NCBI GenBank assembly: GCA_018806985.1 | Contig: JADANN010000298.1 | Span: 1 to 64,000, forward strand | Direction of reading: 5' to 3' | DNA: 64,000 bases | Source of the DNA: Angiostrongylus vasorum | Taxonomy: Eukaryota; Nematoda; Chromadorea; Rhabditida; Metastrongylidae | Shown: one piece after another, positions 62,401 to 64,000 of the stretch | How the letters are laid out: each line of letters opens with the position of its first letter | Numbering within the stretch: the first letter of the stretch is position 1 | The notes under the pieces: model-generated | Seen by the model: the letters and a program-made list of their open reading frames with translations, nothing else | What the model was told of the DNA's origin: nothing | The model's database searches: none | Program-made: the position numbers and the translations under genes

Positions 62401-63973
62401 AGCAGAGAACTATGTTTAGCGACCTCCCAACGGTTCACCGCCTCATCGTGGCTTGGAGGTGTTCCTTGGTGTCGGAACGCGATGTACAGCGGGGGGATTC
62501 GTCCCCTCGGCAGGGTCTCCCAAGCTGAGAAGGAGCCCGGCGTTTCCATTAGGAAGCCTAGCTAAAAGTAAACCAATACCACGATCCACCACCGTCCTGG
62601 TATCAAAATCGCATGGTGGCAAATCTCTCCCTGATCCACAAAGGCTGCGACGGCCTCTCGTGGCGACGACCTGGGGCAGACTTTGGTCAGGCTGTCCTCG
62701 GTATTCCAAGGAGCCACAATGGCTTAACCAGCAGATCTCCGAAAAATGGTGGTTAGGCTGGGGCCCGCACAACTAGTGAGGACGGGCCGTTCAAGTAAGT
62801 ATCAAATAAGTATATTTAGTGACTAGCAGGGGAGTGTCCGCTTAAACTTCCATGAGACGAAAAAAATCTTACTAAACGACGAAAACACTGGTCAAATAGG
62901 AGACCGTACTAGGTAGTTAGTCAGTAAAGTGTTTTTTAAAGACTACATAACCAATATCCTAATAAGTAGTAGTCCGCTGAAATAAACAACAGCGAAGTTT
63001 ATTTTTAAGAGTCTTATTTAAGAGCTAGCAGAAACTGTTACCCATCTATTAACAACACATAGAAAAGATGGAATGTCATCACTAACCACTGCGCTCGGGT
63101 TAAAGATCGGTGCAGAATAATAACAGTGAAAATAGCAGCAGTAAATATCTTTAGTTGTGAAGTGATCTGAAACTAGTTGCATATCTTTGTTAAACACTCC
63201 AAAATCAACCGTTATGAAGTCGAATTTCGCATAAAAATTGTAAAGAAGGTAGTAAACAAAAGTTTTCATCAAAACACGCCAACACTGCCACTGAACAAAA
63301 CACTACCTTGGTCAATCCCTGAAGGATGCGCCATGCGTTCGACTTCATAAAGCATCACTGGATGTGATTTAATGCATATCTCGCCTTTACAATGACTCGC
63401 GGTGGCCTACCGATGTATCGAGCCAGTGCTGTTATCCTCCCAGACAAGTCCATACCAATTCGCCGACCCCGGAGGGATGGAGGGCTAGGCCAGCCTGGGG
63501 TGAAGAGATCGATACCCACGTGTATTGCAGGGTGCCTCCGACAAATGCGCTATACGCGCCCCTTGCACCCTAATGAGCTATTTATCTGCACCAACATCAA
63601 ATGAGTTTCGACATGATTTCGACTAACCATGAATGTAGCTGCGTCCAAATGTGATGCAGCAACGTAGAATAAGTTATTTTGCACCATGTACACCATCGCG
63701 GGAATACATACCTTTAGCGTGTCATAGGGTTGTCGTACAACCTGATCCATGATTGTAGGGAGAAACCTAAACATGTTTCCTTCCGAAAATACACCAACTA
63801 TAACGATCGACAGAGTAAAAGAAATGTTTTACAGTCAAATCATTCGAGCACACCGTTGTGGAGTCTCATCCTGAAGAACAAATCCGAGGCAAACGAACAA
63901 TTTCATGACTTCTGTGAAAAATACAGCAACCGTTGGTAAGAACATGTGTTCCACCTGACGAGCTCTGGAGTAT
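56495..63973 (-). CDS. SLC35A-type nucleotide-sugar transporter B (5' end beyond window)
   Basis: Exons: 63973-63854 ('YSRARQ', '[17 protein letters not shown]'), 63766-63628 ('[12 protein letters not shown]', '[20 protein letters not shown]'), 63166-63087 ('[18 protein letters not shown]'), 58566-58469 ('[16 protein letters not shown]'), 58375-58218 ('[20 protein letters not shown]'), 56910-56826 ('[20 protein letters not shown]') and 56727-56495 ('[17 protein letters not shown]', '[18 protein letters not shown]', then TAG). All joins are in phase. [12 protein letters not shown] and [13 protein letters not shown] are SLC35A signatures. A paralogue of transporter A on the same strand 20 kb away; membrane-segment exons are aligned between the two. 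The 63087-58566 intron (4.5 kb) holds SINEs and a Penelope-like remnant. The 3' end could instead use a donor after 'SSSQSM'. Substrate unknown. Confidence 0.88.
57212..57823 (-). mobile_element. tRNA-derived SINE, family S1 (copy e), split by R3
   Basis: The S1 end ('GGATAAAGCTCTCGGCGTTGA', trimmed here to its first part at 57,219-57,236) is separated from the rest of S1 (from 'GTTGATCAATCCCTGAGG' at 57,572) by a plus-oriented R3 element. The 5-base GTTGA occurs on both sides of R3. The head 'GGGGTGCGTGTAGCGCAATG' is at the right end. Confidence 0.75.
57237..57571 (+). mobile_element. Interspersed repeat R3 inserted into an S1 SINE (copy c)
   Basis: 5'-shortened R3: it begins inside the family at 'GTGTCGGGCTGCGATGTACAG' (first 19 bases diagnostic), includes 'GATCCACCACCGTCTTGGGA' and ends 'GTATCAAGTATCAA'. 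Flanked by GTTGA on both sides, read as a target-site duplication. Confidence 0.75.
58800..60060 (-). mobile_element. Penelope-like retroelement remnant with GIY-YIG endonuclease tail
   Basis: On minus near 59.6-59.5 kb the frame reads '[20 protein letters not shown]', then 'LGITREL', the conserved C-terminal block of the GIY-YIG domain of Penelope-like elements (LEAFWI..NPxMNRKxE). Upstream, '[12 protein letters not shown]' fits the preceding segment. Frames are broken and the RT is not recognisable. The outer motif 'GAAGGCGAAGTCGCCGAAAC' at 59.99 kb has an inverted relative at 58.84 kb, as expected of the terminal repeats these elements carry. A family F copy (58.89-59.29 kb) sits inside. 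Confidence 0.6.
58885..59290. repeat. Family F repeat, inverted dimer (copy 9)
   Basis: The left arm starts 'ATGCTGAGATATTTGCAAAA' and the right arm ends 'GCAAACATCTCAGCATCAAT'. The right arm shows the best B-box-like sequence in the family, 'GTGGTTCGATCTCG', preceded by 'CCCCGAAAGCGTAATC'. Confidence 0.7.
60160..60460 (-). mobile_element. tRNA-derived SINE, family S2 (copy b)
   Basis: From the right on minus: 'GGGGTGATAGCACAGTGGTC' (A box) and 'CCTGGTTCAACTAC' (B box). The tail contains 'GAGGAAACGAATCCAG' and 'AATGCTGAGATCC'. It has the same plan as the 18.8 kb copy. Confidence 0.7.
60572..60965 (-). mobile_element. Interspersed repeat R3 (copy d)
   Basis: Minus-oriented near-full copy: 'AAGCCATTGTGGTTCCCTAG', 'GGCAATGGTGGATCCTGGTA', 'CTCCCAGCCACGATGAGG', ending 'GTAAACCGCTAGGAG'. 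The left flank carries 'TTGATACTTGAATGACCCG', the R3 end. Confidence 0.8.
61360..61578 (-). mobile_element. tRNA-derived SINE, family S1 (copy f, diverged)
   Basis: Diverged, 3'-shortened copy: 'AATTTGCTGACCCCGGAGG' body and 'AACCACTGCGTTACAC' head on plus. Confidence 0.6.
61695..61815 (-). repeat. SINE S2 tail fragment
   Basis: On plus, 'ACGTGGATCCCAACACTTCC' and 'CACGGAGGTCCTTAAAGG' are the inverse of the S2 tail ('GTGCTGGGATCC', 'CCTCCGTGG'). Confidence 0.5.
61990..62268 (-). mobile_element. tRNA-derived SINE, family S1 (copy g)
   Basis: Well-kept copy. Minus-strand head 'GGGCGCGTGTGGCGCAGTGG', B-box-like 'GGAATCCATCCC', body 'CGGGGTCAGCAAATTGG', end 'CAACGCCGTGAGCTGTATCC'. Confidence 0.85.
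62424..62806 (+). mobile_element. Interspersed repeat R3 (copy e)
   Basis: Best-kept copy: 'CCTCCCAACGGTTCACCGCC' start, 'GGGGGGATTCGTCCCC', 'GATCCACCACCGTCCTGGTA', 'GACCTGGGGCAGACTTTGG', 'AGTGAGGACGGGCCGTTCAA' end, followed by 'GTAAGTATCAAATAAGTATA'. Confidence 0.85.
63309..63563 (-). mobile_element. tRNA-derived SINE, family S1 (copy h)
   Basis: Minus-oriented S1 in an intron of transporter B, between exons 63628 and 63166: 'CAATCCCTGAAGGATGCGCC' at its end and 'CGCTATACGCGCCCC' at its head on plus. Confidence 0.8.
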
Positions 63974-64000
63974 CTGTAAAAAGAAAAAAAACGCTGTTAG

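Overview
The window is nuclear DNA of a nematode, probably a strongylid such as a hookworm. That placing is an inference. It rests on small to medium GT-AG introns with short AG acceptors (often TTTAG or TTTAAG), nematode-like exon sequences, and dense RTE LINE remnants and tRNA-derived SINEs of a kind I associate with hookworms. No species was confirmed by a search. Almost all the computed open frames are chance frames; the real genes are multi-exon and were rebuilt here by joining splice-flanked exons in phase.

Layout. (1) 0.1-3.5 kb (minus) and 10.4-14.9 kb (plus) hold two inverted copies of a Ro60 (TROVE/VWA RNA-binding) gene. The left copy keeps an open TROVE half but has lost the start of its VWA half. 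The right copy keeps an intact VWA 3' half but has several frameshifts and stops in its TROVE half. Between them lie RTE LINE remnants: one of 3.3 kb on plus (6.7-10.0 kb) and one on minus (5.0-6.7 kb). (2) 15.2-16.3 kb holds a faint LINE remnant. (3) 16.9-29.9 kb (minus) is one large gene, a DNMBP/Tuba-type Rho-family GEF: four SH3 domains, DH, BAR, a degenerate SH3 and a C-terminal SH3, in 13 recognised exons, with transposons in its introns. (4) 30-33.9 kb is mostly repeats. (5) 33.9-37.2 kb (minus) is an SLC35A-type nucleotide-sugar transporter. (6) 37.2-56.4 kb is repeat-rich, with (TA)n tracts, fold-back elements and a few weak exon candidates. (7) 56.5-64.0 kb (minus) is a second SLC35A paralogue, running off the right edge, with a 4.5 kb intron full of SINEs and a Penelope-like remnant.

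The genes have unrelated jobs: RNA quality control (Ro60), actin and membrane signalling (Tuba) and Golgi sugar-nucleotide import (SLC35A). I see no operon or pathway linking them. The most interesting parts are the complementary decay of the inverted Ro60 pair, an intron present in one copy and absent in the other, a SINE filled/empty site pair, a repeat family that recurs as head-to-head inverted dimers, and nested SINE-like insertions.
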